Below are positions 33,057 through 41,867 of a DNA stretch of 64,000 nucleotides, piece by piece; within the stretch, counting starts at the first letter, position 1; each line of letters begins with the position of its first letter. Position numbers and translations under genes: made by a program. The notes under the pieces were generated by a model. The model was given only the letters and a program-made list of their open reading frames with translations, had not been told where the DNA came from and made no database searches. The stretch is from Frigoribacterium sp. CG_9.8 (GTDB lineage: Bacteria > Actinomycetota > Actinomycetes > Actinomycetales > Microbacteriaceae), in NCBI RefSeq assembly GCF_015751965.1, contig NZ_JADOVH010000001.1:620001-684000 (forward strand), given 5' to 3'.

Positions 33057-35081
33057 ATGACTGACGAGAACCTCTGGCTCGAAGACATCCACGGGGAGGC
33101 GCCCCTCGCATGGGCCGCGGCGCAGTCGGCGGCAACCCTGGATCGATTTGCCTCTTCCGATTTTGATCAGCGTGCACGCCAACTGCTCGAGGTATTCGAC
33201 TCTGAGGATCGCATCCCGGTCGTCAAACGCCGCGGCGCGCACTACTACAACTTCTGGCGCGACCGCGAGCATCCACGTGGCCTGTGGCGGCGTACCACCC
33301 TTGACAGCTACCGCTCGGCGGATACCGACTGGGAGCTGCTTCTCGATGTCGACGAGCTCGGCCACGACGAGGGCACGCAATGGGTGTTTTCCGGAGCATC
33401 ACTGCTTCCCCACGACTACACCCGGGCTCTCGTGGCACTTTCCCCGGATGGCGGGGATGCCGTGACGGTGCGTGAATTTGATCTGCCGAGCCGCACCTTT
33501 CTGGCCGACGGTTTCATCGTGCCCACCGCAAAGAGCGACTACTCCTGGATCGACCGCGACACCATCTATCTCGGCACCGACTTCGGGCCCGGCAGCATGA
33601 CCGCGTCGAGCTACCCGCGCACCGTTCGTCGTCTGCGCCGCGGCCAGCCCCTCTCCGAGGCTTCGCTGGTGCATGAGGTCTCGGCGAGCGACCTCAGCGT
33701 CTCGGGCATCCACCACCACACTGTCGGATTCGAGCGCGATCTCATCGTGGAACACCTCGATTTCTATCGCAGCCGCACCTTCCTCATCGTTGACGGGCAG
33801 CCCGTGCAGCTGCAGGTTCCGGATGACGCGGACATCTCTGTGCGTCAGGAATGGCTGCTCGTGCATCCGCGATCCGACTGGGCAGTCGGCGGAGTGGTGT
33901 ACCCCACCGGAGCCCTGCTCGCGATCAGCCTCGATGCTTTTCTTGGCGGCGAGCGCGGGTTCCACGAGCTGTTCCGGCCCGATGCGCACACTGCGCTTGA
34001 GGACTGGAATTTCACTGCTACCCGCCTGATTCTCACGCTGCTGGTCGATGTGGCATCCACTCTGGTCGTGCTCGATCCCGCCACGGGATGGACGCGGTCT
34101 GCGCTCACCGGGGTGCCGGAACTGAGCACGGTGCAGGTGATCGATACCGATCCGGATTTATCCGATGAGTTCTGGCTGCATTCGACCGGATTCACGACGC
34201 CGTCGACGGTGCTGCGTGGCGTTCTCGGCGCAGTCGACCCGGAGGTGATCCGGCGCTCCCCGGCGTTCTTTGACGCTTCCCGGTTCGATGTGCAGCAGCA
34301 CTGGGCCATTTCGAATGACGGAACTCGCGTGCCGTATTTCAAGGTCGCGGCACGCGGGCTGATGCTCGACGGCTCGCACCCGACCCTGCTGTCGGGTTAC
34401 GGAGGCTTCCAGGTATCCCGGCTGCCCGAATACAGCGGCATTGTCGGCCGGGCGTGGCTCGAGCGTGGCGGGGTTTTCGTGCTCGCGAACATCCGCGGCG
34501 GGGGCGAATTCGGCCCCGGCTGGCACACTGCAGCGCTCAAACGGAATCGACCCCGCGCCTACGAGGACTTCGCTGCGATCGCCCGTGATCTCGTGACGCG
34601 CGGTGTCACGAGCCCAGCACGGCTCGGGTGCGAGGGCCGAAGCAACGGCGGGTTGCTCGTTGGCAACATGCTGACACGCTATCCCGAGCTGTTCGGCGCT
34701 GTCGTCTGCGGTGTGCCGCTGCTCGATATGAAGCGATACACGCACCTCTCTGCCGGTGCCTCCTGGATCGCCGAGTACGGGGACCCGGATGTCGCGGAGG
34801 AGTGGGAGTACATTCGCACTTTTTCGCCGTACCAGCTGGTACGCGAAGAGGGGGCCTACCCTCCGGTGCTGTTATACGCCGCGACGAGCGATGATCGGGT
34901 GGGGCCGGTGCAGGCGCGCAAGATGGCGGCGCGGATGCAGGCGATGGGTATCGATGACGTGCTGTACTACGAGAACTCGGACGGCGGCCACGGCGGTGCG
35001 GTCGATAATTCGCACACGGCACGCCTCCAGGCGCTTGTCTACGAATTCCTCTGGCGGAACCTGGCAGCTCACGTCGAATAG
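33057..35081 (+). CDS. Prolyl oligopeptidase family serine peptidase (S9)
   Basis: 674-aa cytosolic enzyme with a seven-bladed propeller (first about 400 residues) capping an alpha/beta-hydrolase domain. Triad: Ser in GCEGRSNGGLLVGN, Asp in ATSDDRVGPV, His in DGGHGGAVDN. The NIRGGGEFGPGWHTAALK loop and YEDFAAIARDL are typical of prolyl oligopeptidases. No signal peptide. Length is near the usual 690-700 aa. TAGGCT 6 nt before ATG 33057 supports the start. Confidence 0.94.
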   Translation: MTDENLWLEDIHGEAPLAWAAAQSAATLDRFASSDFDQRARQLLEVFDSEDRIPVVKRRGAHYYNFWRDREHPRGLWRRTTLDSYRSADTDWELLLDVDELGHDEGTQWVFSGASLLPHDYTRALVALSPDGGDAVTVREFDLPSRTFLADGFIVPTAKSDYSWIDRDTIYLGTDFGPGSMTASSYPRTVRRLRRGQPLSEASLVHEVSASDLSVSGIHHHTVGFERDLIVEHLDFYRSRTFLIVDGQPVQLQVPDDADISVRQEWLLVHPRSDWAVGGVVYPTGALLAISLDAFLGGERGFHELFRPDAHTALEDWNFTATRLILTLLVDVASTLVVLDPATGWTRSALTGVPELSTVQVIDTDPDLSDEFWLHSTGFTTPSTVLRGVLGAVDPEVIRRSPAFFDASRFDVQQHWAISNDGTRVPYFKVAARGLMLDGSHPTLLSGYGGFQVSRLPEYSGIVGRAWLERGGVFVLANIRGGGEFGPGWHTAALKRNRPRAYEDFAAIARDLVTRGVTSPARLGCEGRSNGGLLVGNMLTRYPELFGAVVCGVPLLDMKRYTHLSAGASWIAEYGDPDVAEEWEYIRTFSPYQLVREEGAYPPVLLYAATSDDRVGPVQARKMAARMQAMGIDDVLYYENSDGGHGGAVDNSHTARLQALVYEFLWRNLAAHVE

Positions 35082-35261
35082 GTGCCGCTGGTGTTGCCTG
35101 TTGGTCGAGTGTCGCCTGCCGCACGAGTGGGGCGATCGTGCGCTCGCATTGAGACCCGCCTCCTCCTGCACATCCCGCTTCGAATGGTGCTGATCCACAA
35201 ATAGTCTCCCGGCAACTCGCGTCCTATCCCGCCCGCGGCATCCTCGACTCAGGAGGTAGCC

Positions 35262-35618
35262 ATGGCTGCGAAAGATGTGTTGGGCCGACGAGGAGAAGAC
35301 CTCGCCGCTGCCTTTCTTACCGGAGCTGGCTACCTGGTGGTCGATCGCAACTGGCGCTGCAGCCAGGGTGAGATCGATATTGTCGCAGTGGATGGGGTCG
35401 AGACGGTTTTCGTCGAGGTCAAAACCCGGTCGAGCGTGGCGTTCGGGCATCCGTTCGACGCGATCACGGCACAGAAACTGGCCCGACTCAGACGACTGGC
35501 CGCCGCATGGTGCGCCGCGAACCCCGGCGATCACCGCCGCATCCGCGTCGATGCAATTTCTGTTATCGCCCCCGGGGATGGCCCACCGCAGATCGATCAT
35601 CTGGCACGGGTGTTTTGA
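35262..35618 (+). CDS. yraN: YraN/UPF0102 endonuclease-like protein
   Basis: 118-aa protein with a restriction-endonuclease-like fold: GRRGEDLAAAFLTGAGYLVVDRNWR, GEIDIVAVDG (catalytic Asp) and VFVEVKTRSS (E-x-K). Function is still unclear, though the gene's linkage with comM/dprA suggests DNA metabolism. AGGAGG Shine-Dalgarno precedes ATG. Stop and next start overlap as TGATG. Confidence 0.93.
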   Translation: MAAKDVLGRRGEDLAAAFLTGAGYLVVDRNWRCSQGEIDIVAVDGVETVFVEVKTRSSVAFGHPFDAITAQKLARLRRLAAAWCAANPGDHRRIRVDAISVIAPGDGPPQIDHLARVF

Positions 35619-37147
35619 TGGCGATCGCACACACCAGAGCCGTTGCGCTGTTCGGGCTCACCGGCACACTGGTCGATGTCGAAGCCGACATCTCGAGCAA
35701 CCTGCCTTCCTTTGTTCTGATCGGGTTGCCGGATGCTGCCCTTAACGAGGCTCGGGATCGCGTGCGTGCCGCTGCGACAAACTCCGGATGTCCGTTGCCG
35801 AACCGTAAGCTCACCGTCAACCTTTCCCCGGCCGCGCTGCCCAAACACGGGTCTGGATTCGACCTTGCTATCGCGATGGCGGTGCTCGCGGCGGCAGGCG
35901 TCATCTCCCTCGACTCGGTGGCCGGGGTTGTGCACCTCGGCGAGCTGGGCCTTGACGGACGGCTGCGACCGATCGCTGGCATCCTCCCTGCTGTGCTCGC
36001 CGCCTCGCGGGCGGGTGCCTCAACCGTGATGGTTCCCTTCGGTAACGCGGGGGAGGCGGGGCTCGTGCCGGGAATCCGGGTCGTGCCGGTGAGTTCGTTG
36101 CGGGATGCTGCGATCTGGCACGGCGGCGAACTTGAGCCGATCGTGGTTGACGCGATCGAGTCGGCTCGCGTTGACGAGCCAGCGGACGACGTTCTCGATC
36201 TCTCCGACATCGTGGGCAATGAGGATGCCATCGAGGCGCTCACTGTCGCCGCGGCGGGTGGACACCACCTCTTTTTACTCGGACCTCCCGGCGCAGGCAA
36301 GACGATGCTTGCCGCGCGGCTCCCGGGACTGCTACCCGATCTCGGAGCCGAAGATGCGCTGGAGGTGAGCTCGATCCGTTCACTGGCTGGTCTGCCTGTC
36401 GGGGCGAGTCTCGCGGTGCGTCCGCCCCTCGAGTCACCCCATCACACCGCGACAGCGGCGTCCCTCGTCGGTGGTGGCAGTGGCGTGATTCGCCCCGGCG
36501 CGGTGGCCCGCGCATCCCACGGGGTCCTGTTCCTCGATGAAGCTCCAGAATTCAAACCGGCCGCCCTCGACGCTTTGCGCCAGCCGCTCGAGGCCGGGGT
36601 GGTCAGTATTCATCGGGCTAATGCCGTGGCACACTTCCCCGCGCACTTTCAGCTTGTCATGGCTGCCAATCCCTGCCCCTGCGGGCAGTATGGCGCCACA
36701 GACTCGGACTGCGTGTGTACGCCCCATGTGCGCCGGAGGTATCTTGCGCGATTATCGGGACCGCTGATGGACCGCATCGATATTCAACTGAGGGTCAACC
36801 GGGTGACGGCGGTGCGTCTCAGACTCGGTGACGAAAGCCCATCCATCACCTCAGTGGCAGCCCGCCAGCGAGTGACGGATGCCCGCGCGGCCGCCGCTGT
36901 ACGCCTCGAACACACGCCGTGGCGCCTCAACTCGCAGGTGCCGGGACCGTGGCTGCGCAGCAGGGAGCGCCGACTCAGCCCGGCGACGACGACCTCGATC
37001 GATCGTGCTCTCGAACGGGGCGGTCTTACGATGCGCGGCTATGACAGGGTGCTGCGCCTCGGGTGGTCGATCGCTGACCTGGCAGGAGCGGTGATCCCCA
37101 CGCCCGACCACATCGGGCGTGCGCTTTACCTGCGCAGAGCCCTCTGA
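35618..37147 (+). CDS. comM: YifB/ComM family Mg-chelatase-like AAA ATPase
   Basis: 509 aa. ComM relatives are hexameric helicases promoting branch migration during natural transformation. The N-terminal Lon-protease-like domain (KLTVNLSPAALPKHGSGFDLAIAMAVLAA) lacks the catalytic pair; AAA domain has Walker A GPPGAGKTM, Walker B VLFLDEAPEF, and a zinc-like cluster ANPCPCGQYG...CVCTPHV. C-terminal Mg_chelatase helices end in GRALYLRRAL. ATG 35618 overlaps the yraN stop by one base; the frame upstream of it belongs to yraN's shadow. Confidence 0.95.
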   Translation: MAIAHTRAVALFGLTGTLVDVEADISSNLPSFVLIGLPDAALNEARDRVRAAATNSGCPLPNRKLTVNLSPAALPKHGSGFDLAIAMAVLAAAGVISLDSVAGVVHLGELGLDGRLRPIAGILPAVLAASRAGASTVMVPFGNAGEAGLVPGIRVVPVSSLRDAAIWHGGELEPIVVDAIESARVDEPADDVLDLSDIVGNEDAIEALTVAAAGGHHLFLLGPPGAGKTMLAARLPGLLPDLGAEDALEVSSIRSLAGLPVGASLAVRPPLESPHHTATAASLVGGGSGVIRPGAVARASHGVLFLDEAPEFKPAALDALRQPLEAGVVSIHRANAVAHFPAHFQLVMAANPCPCGQYGATDSDCVCTPHVRRRYLARLSGPLMDRIDIQLRVNRVTAVRLRLGDESPSITSVAARQRVTDARAAAAVRLEHTPWRLNSQVPGPWLRSRERRLSPATTTSIDRALERGGLTMRGYDRVLRLGWSIADLAGAVIPTPDHIGRALYLRRAL

Positions 37148-37173
37148 TCCTCACGCAAGATAAAGGAACCATC

Positions 37174-38460
37174 ATGAGCATGTTCGGATTGGACAGCACG
37201 GAAATCACCGGGCTGATCAAAGACCTTGCGCCCGGCCCTGACCCTGACCCCGGAAGCGTAGCGGAGCTGTTCGCGCGGGCCAGTTGGACCGGCATCGCCG
37301 AACCGGGCGACCGTGCGGCAGGTGAACTCGTCGCGAGTCTCGGGCCGGACGGTGCACTGACCGCACTGGTCGAGGCTTGGCCGGTCGCGCGAATCATGGA
37401 TGCCGCATCCGTCGCCGGATCGGACCTCACCGCAGCAGACCTCGCCTCCGCCCTCGCCCGGTGGGCCCCGCGGCTCAAGTCGGGTGTCGCTCTCGTCGCA
37501 CTGCGGCAGGCAGTGCGCTTCCGTGTTCGCCTCCTCGTGCCTGGCGATCCGGCGTGGCCCATCGGCGTCGATGACCTCGGGCCCCACGCCCCGATCGCGC
37601 TCTGGCTGCGCGGAAACAAGGCGGCACTCGCTGCCGCACGGTATTCAATCGCTCTCGTCGGGGCCCGAGCCGCGACCGGCTACGGAGAGCACGTGACGAT
37701 GGAGGCATCCGCGGGGCTGGTCGATCGTGGGTTCGCGATCATCTCGGGTGCCGCCTACGGGATTGACGGGATGGCTCACCGCGCAGCTCTAGCGAGCTCC
37801 GGACAGACGGTGGCAATCCTTGCCGGCGGGGTCGATCGGTTCTATCCGAGCGGCCATGATGCGTTGCTAGCGCGCATCGTTGAATCCGGCGCTGTGGTCT
37901 CTGAGCTTCCCTGCGGCTCCCCACCGACTAAATGGCGCTTCCTTCAACGCAACAGGCTTATCGCCGCGGCAAGTCAAGCCACCATCGTGCTCGAAGCAGG
38001 ATGGCGTTCTGGCTCACTGAACACGGCCGGTCACGCGGCATCGCTGGGCAGGCCGATTGGGGCGATGCCTGGACCGGTTACCTCGGCGGCATCCGCGGGC
38101 TGCCACCGCCTCATCCGGGAGTTCGCGGCCACCCTGGTGACCACAGCGTCTGAGATGGCCGAACTCGTGCTTGGTACTGACATGCAGGAAGGCGAAGCAC
38201 AGGGAAGTGAAGAGCAGGGAGGTGAAGCGCAGCAAAGTGAAGTGCGCACCAGTTCCGATGCGCCAGGGGGCCAGTCGCACCCGACTTCTGCGCGGGTGCG
38301 CCTCACGGACGCTCTCAGCCTGAGAGCCCCACGCACAGTCGATGATCTGGCGGCGCGATCGGGGATGTCGATTGCGGACGTGCAGGCGGAGCTCGGCGCC
38401 CTCGAGATCGATGGCGGTGCAATGGAGCGGGAGCGCGGGTGGGTATCTCGCCGATCATAG
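37174..38460 (+). CDS. dprA: DNA-processing protein DprA with an expanded linker
   Basis: 428-aa protein that loads RecA on incoming single-stranded DNA. Rossmann-like core: SIALVGARAATGYGEH, FAIISGAAYGIDGMAHRAAL, ILAGGVDRFYP, GSPPTKWRFLQRNRLIAAAS. A C-terminal winged helix (VRLTDALSLRAPRTVDDLAARSG) is separated from the core by a Glu/Gln/Gly-rich linker (about residues 337-370) encoded by four 15-bp repeats. Follows comM by 26 nt. Natural competence in the host is not shown by this. Confidence 0.95.
   Translation: MSMFGLDSTEITGLIKDLAPGPDPDPGSVAELFARASWTGIAEPGDRAAGELVASLGPDGALTALVEAWPVARIMDAASVAGSDLTAADLASALARWAPRLKSGVALVALRQAVRFRVRLLVPGDPAWPIGVDDLGPHAPIALWLRGNKAALAAARYSIALVGARAATGYGEHVTMEASAGLVDRGFAIISGAAYGIDGMAHRAALASSGQTVAILAGGVDRFYPSGHDALLARIVESGAVVSELPCGSPPTKWRFLQRNRLIAAASQATIVLEAGWRSGSLNTAGHAASLGRPIGAMPGPVTSAASAGCHRLIREFAATLVTTASEMAELVLGTDMQEGEAQGSEEQGGEAQQSEVRTSSDAPGGQSHPTSARVRLTDALSLRAPRTVDDLAARSGMSIADVQAELGALEIDGGAMERERGWVSRRS
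38185..38244 (+). repeat. 15-bp tandem repeat inside dprA
   Basis: Four consecutive 15-mers beginning CAG and sharing G(A/G)AG(G/T)(C/T)GAAG cores (38185, 38200, 38215, 38230) encode a Q-E/G-rich linker without breaking frame. Confidence 0.8.
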
Positions 38461-38498
38461 CGATCTTCCCACTCCTGCGTCGATCGAGGCCGCCGCTC

Positions 38499-38504
38499 TA
38501 GGCT
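38499..38504 (+). promoter_or_regulatory. -10 box, leaderless start of the phosphoesterase gene
   Basis: TAGGCT ends 6 nt before GTG 38511; a GGAG lies in the same 6 nt, too close for a ribosome site. Confidence 0.5.
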
Positions 38505-38510
38505 GGAGCT

Positions 38511-39494
38511 GTGACCCAGTTTGGACAGTACCCGGCGCCGACTCACGTGATCGCCCACCTCAGCGATACCCACTTCCTCGGTGCCGACGAGCACGCCACT
38601 GGGCGTGAAGACGAGTGTTCCGACGGAGCATTGCTCTACGGCGTGATCGACACCCATCGCAACCTCCGTCGTGCGCTGCAGCAACTGGAGCGTTCCGGCG
38701 CGAACCCGGCAGCTCTTGTGTTCACGGGTGATCTCACCGACCTCGGCGAGCAGGATGCCTATGTCAGCCTGCGGCAGATTGTCGAACCGGTCGCCGCCCG
38801 CATGGGATCTGCGGTGATCTGGGTGATGGGCAACCACGATGAGCGACAGCGGTTCGCGATCGATCTCTACGACGATGACCCTGCGACCGGACTTGCGATG
38901 CGCCCGCAGGACCGCGTGCACGATATCGACGGGCTCCGCATCATCGCTCTCGACAGCACCGTGCCTGGCTATCATCACGGGGATATCACCCCGCAGCAGC
39001 TCGAGTGGCTTGGCCGGCAACTCGCTACCCCGGCTCGACACGGCACCCTGCTCGCCCTGCACCATCCGCCCATCCCGACCGCGATAGACCTGATGGCGTT
39101 GCTCGAGCTGCGCGGCCAGTCGCAGTTAGCGGAGGTGATTCGGGGTACGGATGTGCGCGGCATCCTCGCCGGCCACCTGCACTACGCCACGCACAGTACT
39201 TTTGCGGGCATCCCCGTGTCCGTCGCGGCCGCCACCTGTTACACGATGGATCTCAGCGCACCTCTGCACTCGCTGTCGGGCGTTGATGGCGGGCAGTCGT
39301 TCGATCTGGTACACATCTACGACGACCAGGTGGTGCACTCGGTAATCCCGATCGGGGATCACGCGGCGGTGAGCGGCTTCAGCGCGGGTTTCGTGCAGAG
39401 AATGGCCGCGCTCAGCCCCGAGGATCGGCTCGACATCTTCTCGAACAAAACCTCGACGGTGACGGTCGCGGATGTTGAGGCCGGGCGAGCCTGA
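38511..39494 (+). CDS. Metallophosphoesterase (CpdA-like)
   Basis: 327-aa calcineurin-like phosphoesterase. Metal and active-site motifs: HLSDTHFLG, FTGDLTDLGE, WVMGNHDERQRF, LALHHPPIPT and ILAGHLHYATHS. This set matches class III cyclic-nucleotide phosphodiesterases such as CpdA and Rv0805, though many relatives hydrolyse other phosphoesters. GTG 38511 is backed by a TAGGCT box 6 nt upstream. Confidence 0.92.
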   Translation: MTQFGQYPAPTHVIAHLSDTHFLGADEHATGREDECSDGALLYGVIDTHRNLRRALQQLERSGANPAALVFTGDLTDLGEQDAYVSLRQIVEPVAARMGSAVIWVMGNHDERQRFAIDLYDDDPATGLAMRPQDRVHDIDGLRIIALDSTVPGYHHGDITPQQLEWLGRQLATPARHGTLLALHHPPIPTAIDLMALLELRGQSQLAEVIRGTDVRGILAGHLHYATHSTFAGIPVSVAAATCYTMDLSAPLHSLSGVDGGQSFDLVHIYDDQVVHSVIPIGDHAAVSGFSAGFVQRMAALSPEDRLDIFSNKTSTVTVADVEAGRA

Positions 39495-39573
39495 AAGTCG
39501 TGGGCCGACGCCGGATTCACACCCGCGAGCGAGGCATCCAGCCATTGACGTCGTCGTGCGGCACCATGGAATC

Positions 39574-40548
39574 GTGCACTGGGAACATGTGGTCGACGAC
39601 TTCGCGGTCTATCTCTCCGCCGAACGCGGCTTCAGCGCTCACACCGTGCGTTCTTACCGCTCAGATCTCGCTCAGCTGAGCTCCTTCGCACACTCACGGG
39701 GGATCGACGAGGCCGAGAACATCTCCCTCGAGCTGCTGCGTGATTGGCTCTGGCAGGCTTCTCAAGCCGGGCTGGCCCGATCCACTCTCGCGCGCCGATC
39801 CGCTGCCGTGCGCAGCCTCACGTCGTGGCTTGCGAAGACGGACCGCGTGCACCAAGATGCAGCATCCCGGCTGAAGTCGCCGCGCGTCGACCACCATCTT
39901 CCGCGCGTGCTCACCAGGCCTCAGATAACTACGCTGATCGAAGGTCTTGTCGCGCGCGCGCACGCGGATGCCCCAGAGGCCGTGCGCGACCTCGCCGTGA
40001 TCGAGCTCCTCTACGCGTCAGCGCTGCGGGTGAGCGAGGCAACCGGGCTCGACGTCGCCAGCGTCGACCTGGAACGCCTCACGGTGAGAGTCACGGGTAA
40101 GGGCTCCAAAGAGCGCGTCGTCCCGTTCGGAGTTCCCGCCAAGCGGGCGATCGAGCGCTACCTCACTGTCGCGCGCCCGATCCTGCTCGAGCGCCACCTC
40201 ACCGTCGCGCGCCCGCTTCTGCTCGCAGACCCACTTCTCCGCGCAGACCCGCTTCTCCGCGCCGACCGACCAGATGCCCTGTTCCTCTCAGGCCGCGGCG
40301 CACGGCTCGGTACTCGGGCGGTCTACACCCTCGTCTCGACCCTGCTCGCCACCGTCCCCGGTAGCGGACCCTCCGGACCCCATGCCCTTCGCCACACCGC
40401 CGCGACACATCTGCTCGACGGTGGTGCAGATCTTCGCGCGGTGCAGGAACTGCTCGGCCACGCCAGCCTCGGCACGACTCAGATCTACACGCACGTGTCG
40501 GCGGAGAGACTCAAGGAGAGCTACCGCACCGCGCATCCGCGAGCCTGA
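39574..40548 (+). CDS. xerC: XerC-type tyrosine recombinase
   Basis: Site-specific recombinase for chromosome dimer resolution, about 324 aa. N-terminal SAM-like core-binding domain (FAVYLSAERGFSAHTVRSYRSDL) and catalytic residues Arg in SALRVSEATG, Lys in GKGSKERVVPFG, His-x-x-Arg in HALRHTAATH, His in LGHASLGTTQ and Tyr in IYTHVS. Between the KER strand and the DALFLSGRG segment is an insert built from repeats (about 35 extra residues). Start uncertain: GTG at 39556, 39574 or 39589. Same neighbourhood (dprA...rpsB) as xerC in related genomes. Confidence 0.93.
   Translation: MHWEHVVDDFAVYLSAERGFSAHTVRSYRSDLAQLSSFAHSRGIDEAENISLELLRDWLWQASQAGLARSTLARRSAAVRSLTSWLAKTDRVHQDAASRLKSPRVDHHLPRVLTRPQITTLIEGLVARAHADAPEAVRDLAVIELLYASALRVSEATGLDVASVDLERLTVRVTGKGSKERVVPFGVPAKRAIERYLTVARPILLERHLTVARPLLLADPLLRADPLLRADRPDALFLSGRGARLGTRAVYTLVSTLLATVPGSGPSGPHALRHTAATHLLDGGADLRAVQELLGHASLGTTQIYTHVSAERLKESYRTAHPRA
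40156..40260 (+). repeat. 36-bp and 18-bp tandem repeats inside the recombinase gene
   Basis: A 36-bp unit occurs twice (40156-40191, 40192-40227), then an 18-bp unit twice (40225-40242, 40243-40260) with a partial third. They encode RYLTVARPILLE, RHLTVARPLLLA, ADPLLR and ADPLLR, all in frame. Confidence 0.88.
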
Positions 40549-40560
40549 CAAAAGCACCAA

Positions 40561-40917
40561 TCAGCTATCCACTACCCCGATGAAGAACCCGCCGATCTCA
40601 TCGAATTCCTGCCGGGCGAGTCCCGCTGCTGGCTCGGGTAGATCCCAGATGTTGTGATCCGAACAGCTGAGAAAGGTGAACTCTGGCCACCATTTCTTCG
40701 GCCGCGCCGATTCGGTGTGGCCGCAGATGTCACAGGTTAACTGCACCCAGACCGGTCGCCCTCCCGAGCGATTCGCGCGGGACTGCGCGAGCCAGGCCGG
40801 AGGATCTTGTGCGAGTGCCGCGATGTCTTCCTCCGAGATCCAGCCCGGGATGCCATGTCGCTGGGCCATCTCGAGTGGGATGTCGAGGCGCTGGGCGGCA
40901 TCGCGTCGGCTGATCAT
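40561..40917 (-). CDS. Conserved actinobacterial protein with a CxxC...CxxH cluster, function unknown
   Basis: 118 aa. The N-terminal half (MISRRDAAQRLDIPLEMAQR, ISEEDIAALAQDPPAWLAQSR) looks helical and helix-turn-helix-like; the C-terminal half has CDIC and, about 20 residues on, CSDH, a likely zinc site, around a WWPEF patch. I do not recognise a named family. The GTG at 40935 is also in frame; ATG 40917 fits the promoter box better. Convergent with the recombinase gene. Confidence 0.75.
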   Translation of the reverse strand: MISRRDAAQRLDIPLEMAQRHGIPGWISEEDIAALAQDPPAWLAQSRANRSGGRPVWVQLTCDICGHTESARPKKWWPEFTFLSCSDHNIWDLPEPAAGLARQEFDEIGGFFIGVVDS

Positions 40918-40924
40918 TGTTCCA

Positions 40925-40930
40925 ACGATA
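40925..40930 (-). promoter_or_regulatory. -10 box of the small zinc-finger-like gene
   Basis: TATCGT on the minus strand ends 7 nt before ATG 40917 and supports that start over GTG 40935. Confidence 0.4.
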
Positions 40931-40947
40931 GTCACCGCGAGGGTGCG

Positions 40948-41511
40948 TTACGGAGGCAGAGGCAAGCGCTGCGGTCGTTTCGGTAACAGGACCGACCACG
41001 GGATTCCCCCGAGGTAGTTGAGCGGGGACACGTACTGCCCGTAGAGACGAACACCGAAATGCACGCAGGCCGCGGTGCAATGGCCGGGGATCAGATGACC
41101 GACGGTGTCACCCCGCCGCACAGTGGTTCCAACCAACAGGACTGACTCGACCGGCTCATAGCTCGAGACCAACCCATCCGCATGCCGGATCGACAGCACC
41201 GGCCGGTCGACCACGATGCCAGCGAAATAGACGATTCCATCCGCGGGGGCGGTGACAGGAATTCCTTCGCTCGCGGAGATATCGATTCCCCGGTGTCCAG
41301 CGGCGTACGCGGTGGCCGGCGCGATGAACCCTCTAACGATCGGATGGGGGACTGGCACTGGCCAGTCCCAGCTGGCGGTTGCCCTCGCCGCGGCTTGCGC
41401 GCTCGCCGGCACCATCGATGGAACGAGGGAGACGGATGCCGACAGCAGCGCACACAGGATCACCAGGCGACTAAGCCGGGTCGGCCGGGCGGCCGCGAAC
41501 GAGGACAACAT
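40948..41511 (-). CDS. M23-type peptidase domain protein, secreted
   Basis: 187 aa. A signal peptide is visible (RLSRLVILCALLSASVSLVPSM then PASAQA), followed by a LytM/peptidase M23 domain: GHRGIDISASEGIPVTAPADG, SYEPVESVLLVGTTVRRGDTVG and HFGVRLYGQYVSP. HxxxD in GHRGID and HFG are the zinc ligands. It may cut peptidoglycan cross-bridges or act as an amidase activator. ATG 41511 has GGGAGG 8 nt upstream, better than ATG 41553. Such a gene beside rpsB is common in actinobacteria. Confidence 0.9.
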   Translation of the reverse strand: MLSSFAAARPTRLSRLVILCALLSASVSLVPSMVPASAQAAARATASWDWPVPVPHPIVRGFIAPATAYAAGHRGIDISASEGIPVTAPADGIVYFAGIVVDRPVLSIRHADGLVSSYEPVESVLLVGTTVRRGDTVGHLIPGHCTAACVHFGVRLYGQYVSPLNYLGGIPWSVLLPKRPQRLPLPP

Positions 41512-41867
41512 CTGCTCAGCCTCCCGTAGCGGCGCACGGGTGAGCCGCGGCATCCGCGATTCGGGGAAGTTAATTGCGATCGGGCTGGCAGGGGAGGAGA
41601 GGAGCGGCTCAGGAGCGCCCGGTGTTACACTTCTCGAAGCACCCCGCCTCGGTGGGGTGACTACGCGTGCTCACTGCATCTTCTGATGCGGCACTCCTCC
41701 ACCAGTCTCCACCCGTTTCACCGGGTCGGGCGGATGCGTGTCGGGCACCAGGATTGGCCGCCGTCCGGCGTTCATAAGAAACTGAAATAGCGTCATGACG
41801 TGCTCGAAAGAGATGCTCTCGGAAGAGGCTGCTCGACAGAGACGCGGCGCAGATAAGGAGACGGCTC
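41512..41867 (+). other. rpsB promoter and leader region
   Basis: 356 bp between divergent genes. TGTTACACT (-10 box TACACT at 41626-41631) is the clearest rightward promoter; just after it a CACCCC/GGGGTG hairpin (41640-41659) lies in the presumed leader, which would be about 230 nt before the rpsB ATG. Long leaders of rpsB are autoregulatory in other bacteria; here that is only suggested. AAGGAGA precedes the ATG. Confidence 0.55.
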
